64,000 nucleotides of DNA from contig JAGYVD010000006.1 in NCBI GenBank assembly GCA_021209875.1, positions 2,542,001-2,606,000 of the forward strand, given 5' to 3'. This document shows, piece by piece, positions 35,502-49,663 of this stretch. Made by a program: the position numbers and the translations under genes. The first letter of the stretch is position 1, and each line of letters begins with the position of its first letter. The notes under the pieces were generated by a model that saw only the letters and a program-made list of their open reading frames with translations, did not search any database and was not told the origin of the DNA. The stretch is from Rosellinia necatrix. Lineage: Eukaryota > Ascomycota > Sordariomycetes > Xylariales > Xylariaceae.

Positions 35502-38500
35502 TATTTTCTAGCTTTTTAAAACGTTTAATAAATTTATAACAAACTAATTAAAAGCTTTTTAAAAACTATTTTTAAATTATTAAACAGAATTTATTTTAAT
35601 GTAAGCTATAAAATATAATAATAATAATTTAGCATATTTAAAATAAAAAATAACGTTTTATTAATAAAAATAGATTAAAGCTATATATAAACAGCTTAAA
35701 ATAACTTTTAAATAGTTAATATATTAATTTTTAATATTTTTATATTTATTTATTAAGCTATGCTAAATTTTTTAAACTTAGTTATAAAAAGTTTAAACGT
35801 AAATTTTAGCTTAAATTAAAAATTTATAAAAAACTGTTTTAAATAAATTATATAAAAAAGTTTATATTATATAAATTATAAACAAATAAAAATTTATAAA
35901 CAATAATAAGTTAAAATAATATAATATTTATAAGCGGTTTAAAAATAATATATAAGTTATTATTATATTATTTTATATTATGAGCGGTTTTAATATAAAA
36001 ACTAATTTAAAAATATTTTTATAATATATTAAAATTATTTATAATAATTTAAATAAAACTGTATTTTTATTTAAAAGCTGTATATGCTTTATTAAAAATT
36101 AATTAATATTTCTCTATGTTTTTTTTAATTTAAACAGCTATTATTAAAATTAAATAAAATAAATTAAATAAATAATATTAAATTATTATTTTTTTAAAAT
36201 TATAAATAATAAGCTTAAAAAGTTTTTATAAATATATAACTATTTAATAATTATTAAAATTATTTTAATTAAGTTTTAAAAATAATAAGCAAGTTAAAAA
36301 AATTATTAAACTATTATATTAAAAGCAGCGCTTAAAATAAACGTAAATATAGCATAACTGATAAAAATTTAGCAATAAATTTAAAAAAAAATACTAAAAT
36401 AATTAAAGTTGTTTTTTTTAAATTTATTGTTTAATAAGACTTTTTAAACAAAGGTTAAGCTGCTTAAGCTATAAAAAAAAAACGCTGTAAAAAAACAAAA
36501 AAAAACTGCTTATAATATAAAAAACTAAGCTATTTTATTAAATTATGCTTTATAAAGCCGGCGGGCAGGTTAAATATTTGTATAAGCAATATAAAAATAA
36601 AAAAAACGTCAGGCTTAAACAATAAAAAAAAATCGGAAAATAAATAATTTTTAAAAAAAACGCTTTTAAAAGTTAATATTAACTTAAAAAAAAATAGCTA
36701 CTATTAAACTGCTTATTAACAGATTGTTTTTTATAATTAATATATTTATAAAAAAACATAATTTTAAAAGCTTTAATTAATTAAAAATATAAATATTATG
36801 CAGCTATTAATAAAAATATTATTAAAAATACAAATTATTACGTATAAAAAAAAAACAGCTTTTAAGCTAGCTGCTAAAAAAAGCTTATAAACAGTTTTTA
36901 AAAATAAATAAAATAATTTATTAAAATATAAATATAAACAGGTATATAAAATAAACATATATATAAATAATAAAAAATTATAGTATTTATTAATATTAAA
37001 AAATTTTAGTTAAAATATAAACAAATAATATATATTGTTTATAAATATTATATAAATATAAAAAAATAAATAATATAATAGTTATAAAAAAATATATAAA
37101 TTAAATAAAAACTATTAAAACAGCTTAAATTATATTTATAATTAATATTATTATTTTTATTAAAAAGCAAAAAAATATATAAAATTAAAAGCTTTAATAA
37201 AAACTATTTAAAGTTTTTTTATAATAATCGCTTAAATAAACTAAGCTTTTAATTTAAAAATTTTAAACATAATTTAAAAAAGCTTTTAAATAAACTAAAA
37301 AATAAGCCGATTTGTTTAATAAATATAAAATATAAGCTTTATTTTTAACTGTTTAAAACAGATTATAAAATATATTTAAATATAAATACGGAAAAATATA
37401 AAAATTAATCTTGTAGGGCTTTTTATACAGCATATAAAAAATAAATTTTTATTTTTAAAAAACTTTATTAAACTATTAAATAAAAATATATATATATAAG
37501 CAGCTTGCTAACAGATATACTAACGTTTTTTATATATAAGTTTAATTATAACTTTGTTTTATTATAATTATAAAACATTTAATAATATTATTAAAAAAAC
37601 TAATATTTTTTTTAATTTAAAAACGTTTAAAATATTTTTATAAGCTAAATAGTTTATTAAATTAAACGTTAAATTAGTTTTTATAAAATTAAAATATAAA
37701 AAAAATAAATAAAAATAGTTTTTTAATTAAATTTAAACTGTTTAAATAGCTAATAACGTTTTTAGCTTATATAAAACTTTTATAACGTTTTAGCGTTATA
37801 TTAATAATATGTTTTAAAACTTTTAAATCGCTTTTATATTATATATATTAATAACATGCTTAAATTTTTTAAGCTTTTAAATAAACTATTATTATAAAAT
37901 TAAACAAGTTTTAAACTGTTTTATAAACGTTAGCTTTTATTTAAATATTAATAAAAATAAATTTAAAGTTTTATAACAAAATATTTAAAGTTTATTATAA
38001 AAACAGATAAAAAATTAGTATAAACTTTAAAAATTATATGCAATTTATAAATAAAAGCTTTTATAACGTTTAAAAATATGGAAAAATTTTTAAGCTTTAT
38101 AAACTTTTATAAAAACTTTTATAAAAACTTTATAAATAATTATTTAAAAAAACAGCTTTATTAACTATGTTAATAAAAAAAACGTTTTAAATAAAAACTA
38201 ATAAAAATACAGCTTTTAAAATGTTTAAAAATACTTTTATAAATAAACTTATATTAGCTTATTTTAATTTTAATAAAAAACTATTATAAAAACAGACTAT
38301 TTAAAATAGTTTTATAAAAAATGTTTAAACTTATTAAAAGAAAATAAAAATTATAACTTATTATATATTATTTATATTATTTTATAGCTGCAGAAATTAA
38401 TTATAAAATTTATAATAAAAACTTTTTATAATTATAAACTGTTTATAATTTTAGCATATTAAATTTAAAAACATAAATATATTTTTATTATAATATTTAA

Positions 38501-41500
38501 TTATAAAAACTTTATTTATTTTATAACTGTTAAAAATTAATTAAAAAGCAGGTTTATTAAGCTAAAAATTAACTAAATATAAATTTAAACTAAAGTTTTA
38601 TAAAAACGTTTAAACAGCTAAATAAACATATTATTAAAACGCAACTAAAACTTTTTAAAAAAAGTTTAAAATAAAAAATATATAAAACAAAATAAGCAGC
38701 TTTTAAAAAATAAATAGCTGCTTATTAAGCTTTTTGCTAACTATAAACTATTTAAATAAATAAATTAAAAATATATTAACTTTTAAAAAAAAAAATATTT
38801 AATTATAAAAATCTAGCTAATATTTAAAAATACTGCTTTTAAAAAAAACCTAAGCTATATATATATTATTTATGTTATATAAAAAAACGCACGTGTTTTT
38901 TTTTTAAAGTTAAATTTTAAAATATTAATTATTAAATATAACGTAAACTTATACTGCGCGTTAAAATTTTGCGACTAGCTTTAAATTTTTAATTAAAAAC
39001 TTTTAAATAAAAATAATATAAAATATTTATAACTTATATTTAATAAAATATTTAAGTTAAAAAAATTATTATAATAATATTTAAAAACTTTTTTAGCTAA
39101 CGTTTTTAAAAATATAAAATATTTTATATATAATTATAATATTTATAACAAAAAATAATATAAAAAACTAAAAACAAAGCTTGTTATATTTATTATTAGT
39201 TTTTAAGTAATATTAAAACAAACTTTTAATAAACTTTATAATAAACTTGCTAGCAAAAAATAAAACGATTTTATTAATTTAATAATAATTATTAATAGGC
39301 TTAATAAAACTGTTATATTAAAAGCGATAATTTTAATAAACATAAAAACTTATATTAAATAGTTTATATAATATTATTAAAGTTATTATAAGTTTTTATA
39401 GCTATAAGTAGTAATAAAAATATAAACTAAACCGGTTGTTTTAATGCAAAATATGTTTATTAATAAATATTAAATAGCGCTTATTTATTATTTATTATTT
39501 AAAAATAAATAAAACTATAAAATAAGCAAACTAAAAATATTAATATATTTATAAGCATATATTATATATATTTATTATAAATAATTAAAATATTATAATT
39601 ATTAAACTAAGCTTTTTTTATAATTTATAATTATTATATAGCTATTATATTAATAATTAAACGATTAATATAATTAATTTATAATTTATTAATTTTAATT
39701 AAAATATTTATATAAAAGCTAAAAATAATATAAAATTTGCTTAAGCAGCTATAGCTGTAATATAATAGAACTAAAAAAAACTATTAATAAATAATATATG
39801 CTAGCTAATAAGTTTAAAATTAAAGATTTTGTTTAATTATTTTTTAAAAACATATAAACGCTGCAGCTATTTTAAAAATTAATATAGTTATATATTAAAT
39901 ATTATATTATCAAAATAGTCAGCTTTTATATAATAAAATTAAATATTTTAAAAATATTTATAATTGTTTTTATATTAAGTTTATATATAATATAAAAATA
40001 AATCTTTAGTTTTTTAAGCGTTAAATAATAAAACTTAAAAAATAAAAATAAAAATAAAAAATATTAAAAGCTTATTAAATTAAAAAAAAAATATAAAAGG
40101 TTTAAAAACTAGTTATAAAATAAAAAAATATGCTAAACTTATTAAAAACTTTTAAAAACTTTTTAAAAACTTAAGCAATAAACTGTTTTAAAAAAATATA
40201 AAAATATATAAAATAATAACAGATTTAATATGAAAATAAAACGTAAAAATAATAATAAATAAAATAAATAAATAATATAAAACATTATATTTTTTAATTA
40301 TAAATAAAATTATCTTATAAATATATTATAAATAATTTAAAAACTATAAAAAAACTATTAAATAAAACCGGCTAATTTTTTATATTTTTTATATAAGTTT
40401 TAAATAAAATAATAATAAGCGCTATATAAACAGCGCTTAAATTATTTAGTTTGTTTTAATTTTTTATTATTAAGCTTTAATTTTTTTTAAGCTTTATTTA
40501 CAACTAGGGTAAAAACAGCTAATATATTTAATAAAAAAAACGTAGCTACAGCTGTTAAAGTTTTATTAATAGCAGCTATAGTTGCGCTGCTTGCTATATT
40601 GTTTTAAAATTTAACTAACTTCTGCTTATTTTTTAAGCTGTTTATAATTAATTTTAAAATAAAGCTTATGTTTTTAGCGCAGTTTATATAAACTTAAAAA
40701 ACTTTTATAAAAAAATAACAGCTTTTAAAAGTTTATAAATAATTTTATAAATTATTATTTATTTTTAAAATATTTTTATTATTTTTTTTATTAAATATAA
40801 ATAATATATAAAAAAATATAAACAGCAGATAAAATATTTATATAATAAGCTTTAGTTTTTTATTATTTAAAATTTATTTAATATAGTTTTAAATAATAGT
40901 AATAATTTTGTTTATATAATATATAAATTAAATATAAATAATAGTTATTAAAATTAAAATTTATTTTTAATATTTTATTAATATAAATTAAACGTTTTAA
41001 AAATTTAAACAAATTTTAATAAATTTGTTTTAATAGTTTAAAAGCTTATAAATATATTATAAACAGCTAATAAAAAAAAACTTATAAAAATATATTTATT
41101 ATATATATAAACATTTTTAATAAAATATAAAAATATTTAATATAGCTTAAAATTATTAAAAACTTGCTTATAAATAATATTAATATAAAATATAAATAGT
41201 TATAACAGCAGCTAGTTTATTTTAAAACATTTTATTTATTTATATAATATATATAATATATTATAGCGCATTTTTTTTATAATTAATTTATAATAAGCTT
41301 ATAAAAAAAAAAATGTACTGCTGATTTAATTAATATAAAAAGTTAAAAAATTACTACTTGCTAGCTTATTAACGCAGCATATATATAATATAACATGTTT
41401 ATAAATAAAACAAAAAAAAAACTATATAAAATATTAATAAAAAGCTAGTTTATAATAAACCAGGCAAAAAAAACTTTTAAATTTATTATAAGCAGCGTAT

Positions 41501-42417
41501 AAACAGCTTAAAAATAAAAAAAAAAAAACTTTTAAAAATAAATAAAAAAAAAAAAAAAACTAAACAAAAAAAAAAACATAAATAACGCTAAAACTTAATT
41601 AATAAAGCTTATAAATAAATAAAAGCAGTATTAAACGCTAAAAAAAAAAACCAAAAATTAATAAATAAAACTAAAAAAACGCTATTTTTATTTTTTATTA
41701 ATAAAATTAATATAAAAACAACAGCTAAAAACAGCCTGTTTTAATATAATAAAAAACAACTATTTAATTAATTAATAAAAAAATTATAAACCGCTTAAAG
41801 TTAATTTTTAATAAGCAAAAAAATACAGCTGCGCTAATAAGCCGAATTAATAAGCCAGCTAAAATATAAATAAAAATAAAGCTTGGCTGTAATAATAAAA
41901 AACAGATATAATATTAATAATAAAACGTTAAACAGTCTGCAAAATAAAATAAAATCGATTTATAAACAGCTTAAATAATAAACTAAAGCACTATAAAAAT
42001 TAAAATAATTTATAAAGCTAGTTGTTATTAAAAAAAAAAAAAAAAAAGCAGGCTGTTTAAAAGCTTTATATAGCTGTATATAAAGCAGTAAAAAATAAAA
42101 CCTAGCAAAATTTTCAAAAGCAGTTGCATATAAATATTTAAAATATTTAAAAAGCATGCAAAAACTAATAAATAATAAACAAAAAAAATAATATTATAAA
42201 ACGTTTATAAATAATATTAAAATATTTTAATAAACTAAACTAATTAAAATATATATTTATATATAAATTAAAACTTATAAATAAAAAAAACTTAATAAAA
42301 AAACTTTTTTTAAGCTAAAAAAACTTTACTTATAAATTTAAAATATAAGTATAAAAACTATAAAACAGGTTATAACTAGCTTGCAACTTTTTTAAAAAAA
42401 TATAAAAAAAAAAATAA
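35502..42417 (+). pseudogene. A1 internal region with decayed gypsy gag-pol
   Basis: A-rich on the plus strand, with stops in all frames. At about 37770-37960 the plus strand shows RYINNMF (family FQRYINDVL) and, 50 nt on, YINNMLKFFKLLNK, the gypsy catalytic YIDD box with both Asp codons changed to Asn and the following FSKSxEEH region. These residues would form the polymerase active site. The whole stretch up to 40995 aligns with A2 58371-64000. The 62-65 codon frames near 36.8 and 42.0 kb are RIP debris. Confidence 0.7.
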
Positions 42418-42675
42418 TATTATAAACAGTGTTTATAAAAAATATTAACGTATAAGCTAATATAAATAAACTATTATATATTTTTATTTTAAATAATTAT
42501 TAAATAGTTTATAAACTAACTATTAAACTTAAACTAATATAATTAAAATTAACCAGCTTTATAAAACTATGTTTTATAAGCTACACATATATTATTTATA
42601 ACTTCTGCTATTTAGCTAGAAAATAAACCTTATTTGCTACTTTAATAAATATACTTTCAGGCATAGCCTATCACA
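42418..42675 (+). repeat. A1 3' LTR, 258 bp
   Basis: Begins TATTATAAACAGTG (RIP form of TGTTATGGGCAGTG) and ends CAGGCATAGCCTATCACA. The left three quarters are mutated and the last 40 bp are clean, next to unmutated host DNA. Confidence 0.88.
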
Positions 42676-42680
42676 AGTGC
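42676..42680. repeat. Right target-site duplication of A1 (AGTGC)
   Basis: Identical to 7877-7881, which proves that A1 with everything inside it is one insertion. Confidence 0.85.
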
Positions 42681-42875
42681 TTAATCTGTTTATTTTGCAT
42701 TACTAACAGGGCATACCGCGCAGTATAAATAGCACGTATTCTGAGGGGGAGCGTAAGCTTAATACAGGTCCCTTTTAATATAAGGCTGCAGCTAAAAGTG
42801 TAGCAAACGTATACTTATCCTTTAGCGTTAAATTTAGTACGTAGTTAGGCCTAAAAAGCTAGCCGGAAAAATACT
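42680..42875. repeat. K repeat, left copy, unmutated
   Basis: Host sequence resuming after A1. It aligns with 43043-43228 with transitions and a few small gaps; for example CAGTATAAATAGCACGTATT corresponds to TAATATAAATAATATATATT. It keeps GGGGGAGCG and CAGGTCCC. It may be the terminal repeat of an older element into which A1 jumped. No protein signal. Confidence 0.65.
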
Positions 42876-43042
42876 TTATGTTATATATATTATTTATTAA
42901 TTAAAAAAAACTTAATTTTTGTTTAATAGCTTATTATTATTAAATAATAAATAAAATAAATTTAAAGCTATTTTAAGCTTAATATGTTTAAAAATTAAAG
43001 TTATAAAAAAATTAAAATAATAAAGTTTTAATTTTAATAAAA

Positions 43043-43228
43043 CTTAATTATTTATATTATTAATAAAATATATTATGTAATATAAATAATATATATTTTA
43101 AAAAAGCATAAGTTTAATATAAATTATTTTTAATATAAAGCTGTAGTTAAAAATATAATAAATATATGCTTATTTTTTAATATTAAATTTAATATATAAT
43201 TAAGCTTAAAAACTAGCTAAAAAATGTT
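43043..43228. repeat. K repeat, right copy, RIP-mutated
   Basis: Direct repeat 360 bp downstream of the left copy, with C and G mostly replaced by T and A. The strong difference between two near neighbours shows how patchy the mutation is. Confidence 0.65.
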
Positions 43229-44223
43229 TAAACTTATGTTTTAAACATTTATTATATTTATAAATAAAATAATAAAAATTAGAAGATATAATTAGTTTAT
43301 AAAATAAAATAAAAGTTAAAAATATATAATTGAATATAATTAAATAAATTTTTAAATAAAGCTAGCTAAATAAAATGAAAAATATAGCTAGGTTTATAAA
43401 TAAAAACTTTTTTTTTAATAAAGATAATAATATAATATAAATTTGCTTTAAATTTAAAACATTAATAATATATTAACGCCTAGTTTTTAATAAATAATAA
43501 TATTTTTAATTTTAAATAAAAACGTGCTAACTTATTACCAGCTTTTTGGCCTGCTATTATTAAAATCGCATAGCAAAAATAAATTTTTTAATAAATTTTT
43601 TTTGAATTTAATATTAATTTATTATAAATTAAAAGCCTGCTATAATAATAATACGCGCGCGTAGAGGGAGCGCTTACATAAGCCCCTCGCTTGGGGTGCT
43701 GTGGCCCGTGGCCACACGCACAACCTAATTGGGCCTAGCCCCATATATGTGGGCCCTAGCCCACACCTAGGTAAAACTTTAGCTTAGCCTAGATTTGCTA
43801 GTTCTTCATCTTTTTAATACACACTTTACACCCCCAGGGTGCACCTCTTAAATAATTAAACGTTAAATCTATTATATTTATTATATATTTTATATTATAA
43901 AAGTTAATAATTATAATTTAAAGCAAATTTAATATTAATTTGCTTAAAATACAAACGTTTTTATATAAACAATTTTAATATATAAATTTTTAAATATATA
44001 TATTATATAAAAACTTTAAAAAAACCGTTTAAATAAATATTTTAATTTAAGTTATTAAAACTAATATATGATAAATTTAATACTAATTTACTGCTAAATT
44101 AATATAAATAATATAAAAGTTAAAAAATAATAAAACTTATTTGTACAGGCTTAGGCAGCTGCCTGTTATAATTATGTCGCGCTAAATATTTATAAAATAT
44201 TTTAAAGCGCCAGATGTAAAAAT
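43229..44223. other. A+T-rich gap with a G+C island at 43650-43860
   Basis: No gene. The island has three palindromes: CCCC(TCGCT)TGGGG, TGTGGCC(CGT)GGCCACA and GGGCCTAGCCCCATATATGTGGGCCCTAGCCC, a style also seen in LTRs C and D. It may be another solo LTR, but I could not find a matching duplication or a second copy. Flanks are RIP-mutated. Confidence 0.5.
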
Positions 44224-44228
44224 CTGCT

Positions 44229-44438
44229 TAATACAGACAGGTAGGGGGTGTCCAGAGGACCCACCCTAGGATAGGCTAGGCCCGCAGGGCCTAGCCGACC
44301 CGCAATAGATTAGATAAAGGTAGCCTACTGGCTATTTCTAGCCAGCCTTTGGCTGGCTGGCATAGCTAGTCCTTTTTTCTACCTGTAATTTGCTATTTTT
44401 ATTAGATTATTATATAAGACTTTAATATATTTTTATTA
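44229..44438 (+). repeat. D 5' LTR with hairpins and AGATTAGATAA motif
   Basis: Hairpin 1 at 44274-44296: a perfect 10-bp stem GGCTAGGCCC with loop GCA. AGATTAGATAAA at 44307-44318. Hairpin 2 at 44341-44357: stem GCCAGCC with loop TTT. The first 170 bp are unmutated and the last 40 bp mutated. Confidence 0.87.
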
Positions 44439-45345
44439 AATAGTGCAGTAATTTGCGATTTTATTGCCGGCAGTAGCTACGTCGGCAACATATATAGTTA
44501 AATATAGCTGTATGTTTTTTAACCGTTAGTTTATACGCTAAACAAGTTGACTGCTTGCTATATTATTGTTTAATTAAATATTTTAGTTTTAAATGTTTTA
44601 TAGTTAAACTGTATAGCTTTTCGATATATTTTTGCTGCATGTTTTTAAATTAACAGCTTTTTAAAATACGCTTATATGTTTTTTAACTATTAGCCTATAT
44701 AGCAGCCTAGTCTGTTTAATATATAAAATATGTTTGTATGTTTTTTAACCGTTAAATCTATATTTATATTAAACATATATAGTTTATTATTTAAAGCTTT
44801 TAATAGCTGTTATATACTATTGCTGTTACTGTTTATGCTGTTATTATAACTGTTTATACTGTTTTATTTTAAACAGCTTAAAAAAAATTAAACAACCTGT
44901 TTAAGTATTAGGCCTGCTTTTTTTTTATAAACTAATCGTTAAGTTTACTTAGCTAAACGTTAAAACGCGGTTGTTTCGCTTATTTTTTCGACCGCGGTAA
45001 ATATCTATACAACATTTAACTAACTAGTCAACTAGTTAAAATTTAACAGCTAGTCGACTAACCAGTTAACTTGTTATGACCCACAGCCATGATGGCCCTG
45101 ATTGGCTGTACGAATAAGTGGCCTGGCGGCCCCTGATTAGTTCCCCGGCTAAGTGGGTACAAGTACAAGGTGGTAAATGCGGTAGGCTAGTTATATAGTA
45201 AATAGCTAGTAGTATATATAAGTAGGAATTCTGGCCGTCGGCCCTGTATATAGCTTTTTTTTTTTTTTTAACTTTAGTTTTTTTTTTAATAGATAAGTAT
45301 AGTTAGGCTATGTTTTAACTGCTGTTATTGCAGCTATTATAACAT
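44439..45345 (+). other. D leader region, partly spared from RIP
   Basis: No gene. Contains palindromic TTAACTAGTCAACTAGTTAA-type words near 45010-45075. It also has a G+C-rich stretch 45078-45245 (GGCCCTGATTGGCTG, TGGCCTGGCGGCCCC) with TATATATAAG near 45215-45225, a promoter-like box. A solo LTR from about 45072 (TGTTATGACC) to 45344 (TTATAACA) was considered, but its flanks do not match. Confidence 0.45.
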
Positions 45346-48300
45346 GAAAGTTTATTTTTTGTTGTTTAAAAAAACGTTAAATTTTTTAACTAATTAAATA
45401 ATTAATTAATTAAATTAATTTGTTAAAACGTTATAACAAGAAAAAATAATTTAATTTTTTTAGCAGAAGCTTAATAATAAATATATTTTAAAAAAAACAA
45501 TTTAAATAAAATAGTTTTATATAATAATATTTAATATAATTATTATAAACTTTAGCGTTAATTTTAAAATATATAAAGTTGTTAATATAAGCTAATAATA
45601 TTAATATAGTTAAACGTTTTAACTAAAAAATAAAAGCTATAATAAATATAAAAAATAAAAAATAAATTTATTAATATTTATATATTAAAATTATATTATT
45701 AATAATAATAGCTAAAACATATATATAGCTAGTTTTAATAAAATAAATAAAAGCTAACGCTGTTTATTTTATTATAAATAAATAAATAAAAATAACTTTT
45801 ATACCAAGAATAAATAAAAAAAACATATGTTTTTTTATGAAATAGTTTTATAGATTTTTAATAATTTATAAACCTAGTTTAAAACTATTTTAAAACATAT
45901 TATAATTTAAATATTATTTTTTATTTATGAGCGCGGTTTAAAATATTTTAAAAACATTATTAATATAATTAATAATATTAATAATAATTTTATATAAATA
46001 ATATATTAAATAAATTAATTTAGTTTAAAAACAAAAAAATTAAAACTAATTTCAACTAAGCTTTAATTAAAGCTAATAAAAAAATTAAAATTTTAAAAAA
46101 TTAAATTGGTGTAATATCTGTTTAATTAAGCAGACCTAATAGTTGTTTAGAAATTATTTTAAAACTTAACTTAAAAGTTTTAAACTTATAATATATTAAA
46201 AAAAATTAAAATTAATTTTTAAAGCAGCTGAACCTTTTATATTTATAAATAAAAACTAATAAAAATAAATTAAAAATAAAGTTTAAATATTAATTTATGC
46301 TTTTAAAAATAAACTTATTAAAAACGGTAATTATTTTTAATATAAATTAAAAAAATTATTTATATTATACATTATATAAAAAATAAAGCTTTTAAAAGTT
46401 TTATAATGTTTATTATTAATAATTATAACAAATTAATATTAAATTATTTATTTTTATTTTATGATAACTTTAATAAATACAAAAAATTAAAATTAAATAT
46501 TAAAATTTAAAAATAATAATAAACAATATATTTATTTTGTTTTATATTAAGTTTATTTATTAAGCTAATATAACAAAAGTTAACTTAAAAACTTTAAATA
46601 AAAGATATATAATAAGTTATTTAAACATGGAAATAAATTTTATACAAATAAACTATATAATAATATAATAAACTTTTTATTTATTATAAATATATATAGT
46701 TATATAATTATTAATAGCAAAAAATTTTGTTTAAAATAAAGCTTTAAAAAAATTAAAATATAAAAACAAATAAAAAATAAAAAGGTTTTAATAATAGCTG
46801 CTAAAAATAATTTTTAATTAAAAATATTTATTAATTATAAAATAATAATAAAAAATAATAACTATTAAACAAATAAAAATAAAATAAAATTTATGCTAAA
46901 TTAAAACTGAACTAATTTAAAGTTTTTATATTAAAAATAAATATTTTATTTATTATAAATAAAAATAGTATAATAATAATTATTTTTATAAAAATAATTT
47001 TAACTAATTAAATAATATATATATTAATACTATTATTATAAAAACTATAAAAATAAATTATATAAAAAAATAAACGTAAAAAAAAAAAAAAAACAGCTTA
47101 AAACAATTGAACTTTTTTTAAACCAAAACTATTAATATTTAATATAATATAATATAAAAAATCTTGTTTAATTTTTTAAAAAGATATTAAAAAAACCTGT
47201 TTTATAAAATTATATTATAATAAATAATAAATTTATATTATTTATTAAAGCTTGAGCTAATATAAAAGCAAATATATATATTTTAATTAATATAATTTTA
47301 TTATATAAATAATAAAGTATTTAAAACTTAAAATTATAACAAGTTTTAACCTAGTTATTATTACTAAATATAACAGTAATTTAACCTAATAAATAAACTT
47401 AGCTTTAAAATTATATTTTAAAATATAAAAAAAACTATATAAAAAGCTTTTTAATTATTATTAATATAAAATATAGCGTAATTATTAAAAAAATATTTTA
47501 ATTATTTTAACGTATTAATAAATCTTTTATATAAACGATTTTTATTTTTAAACAACTAAAATTTAAATATTAAAATTTTAAAATTTTAATAAATAAAGCA
47601 GAAAACTTATTAAAACATTTTAAATATTAAAAAATATAGCTTAAAAAAAACTAATAAATTAAAAAATAAAAAACATAAAAATAATTAACTTAATTAAATA
47701 TAGCAGAAAAAAATTATAAGCTTAAAATATTTTAAAATAAATATAATAAAAATTATTTAGCTAAAAGCTATATTAATTATTAAAAACATAAGCTTAAAAG
47801 TTTTTATTTTTTAAAACTAGCAAATATTTGAAATAAAAATAAAACTATATAAAAATATATAAAATAAAAAACATTAAGCTAAAAAGCTAAACTAGCTTTT
47901 AAAATAATAAAATTAAGTTTAAAATAAAAACTTTATTAAAAAAAACGTTTAAAGCTTTTATTGATTTTAACAAAATATTATTAAATAATATAAATATTAA
48001 TTAAAAAAATTATAATTATTAAAGCTATAGCTTTTAAAATAACGTTATAATAAAATAATATAATATGTTATAATATAACTACGCTATATAAAATTAATAA
48101 AATAATATATAATAAATAATAAAAATTTAAAATAAACTATTATTTAAAAATAAAATAAAATTAAAAGACAAACTTATAATAGATCGTTTTAAAAGCTTAT
48201 TATAAATATTTAAATATTTTTTAAAAGCTGTTTTAAACAAACTATTTTTATATAAGCTAGAAATAAATTATTATTTAATTTTAAATTAAAACTTAAGAAG

Positions 48301-48659
48301 ATTAAAATATAGTTTTTTTATAAAATATTATTTAAAAAGCTAAAACCTGCTAATAATATATTTATAATAATTTAATAAAAGAATTTATAAAGCTTATGCT
48401 AGCTTTTTAAGCTGTTTTATATTATTTATATAAAAAATAACAAAATATTATATTTATATATTAATTATAAAAAATAAACGTTTTAATATAAAAAATTAAT
48501 ATTTATTATTATTAATTAATAAAATCTAGTTTATATAATATAAGCTAAAATATTTATTAAAATTAATATTAAATAAATATTTTATTATATTTATATTAAA
48601 AATAAAAAAAAAAATTAATTGTTTTTAAACGCGATATAAAGCTTATTAGTTTAAAATAT

Positions 48660-48905
48660 TGTTTTGTAAATTAATTAATAAGCCAGCGATTTTTAAAAGT
48701 ATATTAATAATATATTATAAAAATATTTAAATATTTTTATATAGCTTATATTAATAATATTTTAATTTATTTAAATAATAAATTAAAATATTAATATTAT
48801 ATAAATAAAATATTATTATGTTTTAAAAAACAAGATTATAAGCCAACTTAAAAAATATAAGTTTTATATAAAAAAACTAAGTTTTTAAGTTTATTATTAA
48901 AACTA
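48660..48905 (+). pseudogene. Gypsy reverse transcriptase relic in D
   Basis: With two frame changes the plus strand reads PAIFKS, YINNIL, then AYINNILIYLNNKLKY and YINKILLCFKKQDYKPT, KFYIKK-like and FKFI. These correspond to the gypsy blocks PATFQ, AYLDDILIYS...EEH, HVxxVLxRLxxAGLxA and CEFHxxxxxFLGF. Both catalytic Asp are Asn through G-to-A, and several Gln/Trp sites are stops. An integrase-like remnant follows around 50660-50740. Confidence 0.78.
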
Positions 48906-49350
48906 AAAGTATAAAAATTAATTTTAATAAAGCTAAAATTATTTATAATTAAAACATATTTAAAAAAATAAATAAAACGTTATACAAAAAATATAATTGT
49001 TTTTATATTTTTATAATTTTAAAAAAGTTTATTTATAAATATAAATAAATAATTAAATTATTAAATAAATTAATTTATATTAAAACTGATTTAATTTAAT
49101 TAAACCTTTATTAAAAAGGGTTTAAAATATTAAAAATAAATTAATTAGCACGCCGGTACAAAAGCATTTTAATTATAAAAATAAAACTTAAATAAAAATA
49201 AATATATTTAATAATATAACTGCTAACATTTTATTATAAAAAAATTATAAACATTTTATAGCAGCTAGTTATATTTTATTTAAAAAGGTTTTATCAAATA
49301 AAATTAAATTATAATATTTATAATAAAAAAATATTAATAATAATTAAAAA

Positions 49351-49663
49351 TGTTGGAACTATGGCAATTAGTCATAGTTACTTATAGCTGTCGTACGTGT
49401 ATACGCTTCGTACAAACATATGGTATATATGTCACGTATATACATACAGCGTATATGCTTCGTACGTAAGACAAGCTGTATTATTGCTGTTATTTTAGTA
49501 GGTCGTACGCTAGCAGAATTCTTGTACAAGACTTGAAATAATGCTACGCACGATAGTCACTTAAATAGAATCATCAAGCATAATAGACATCGTATAACAA
49601 GAAGTTGTATTCTGTTTCACGCGTAAACAGTACGTGCATCGCACGTACGAAGCCCATTCAACA
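49351..49663 (-). mobile_element. F3: pristine solo LTR of family F, 313 bp
   Basis: TGTTGGAACTATGGC to CCATTCAACA on the plus strand, flanked by AAAAA on both sides (49346-49350, 49664-49668). In reverse complement it matches the F LTRs at 13299 and 24905 over its whole length. It keeps CpG and CpA sites (TTACGCGTGAAACAG, GTGCATCGCACGTACG) although it lies in fully mutated D coding DNA, so it inserted after D was mutated and lost its internal part by LTR-LTR recombination. It gives the ancestral F LTR sequence. Confidence 0.88.

Noticed and set aside
43650..43860. Another solo LTR or inverted-repeat transposon
   Set aside because: It has palindromes and contrasting composition but no matching 5-bp flanks and no second copy, so it is left as an island.
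45072..45344. Solo LTR TGTTATGACC...TTATAACA in the D leader
   Set aside because: The ends are roughly inverted, but the flanks TAACT and TGAAA do not match; more likely part of the D leader.
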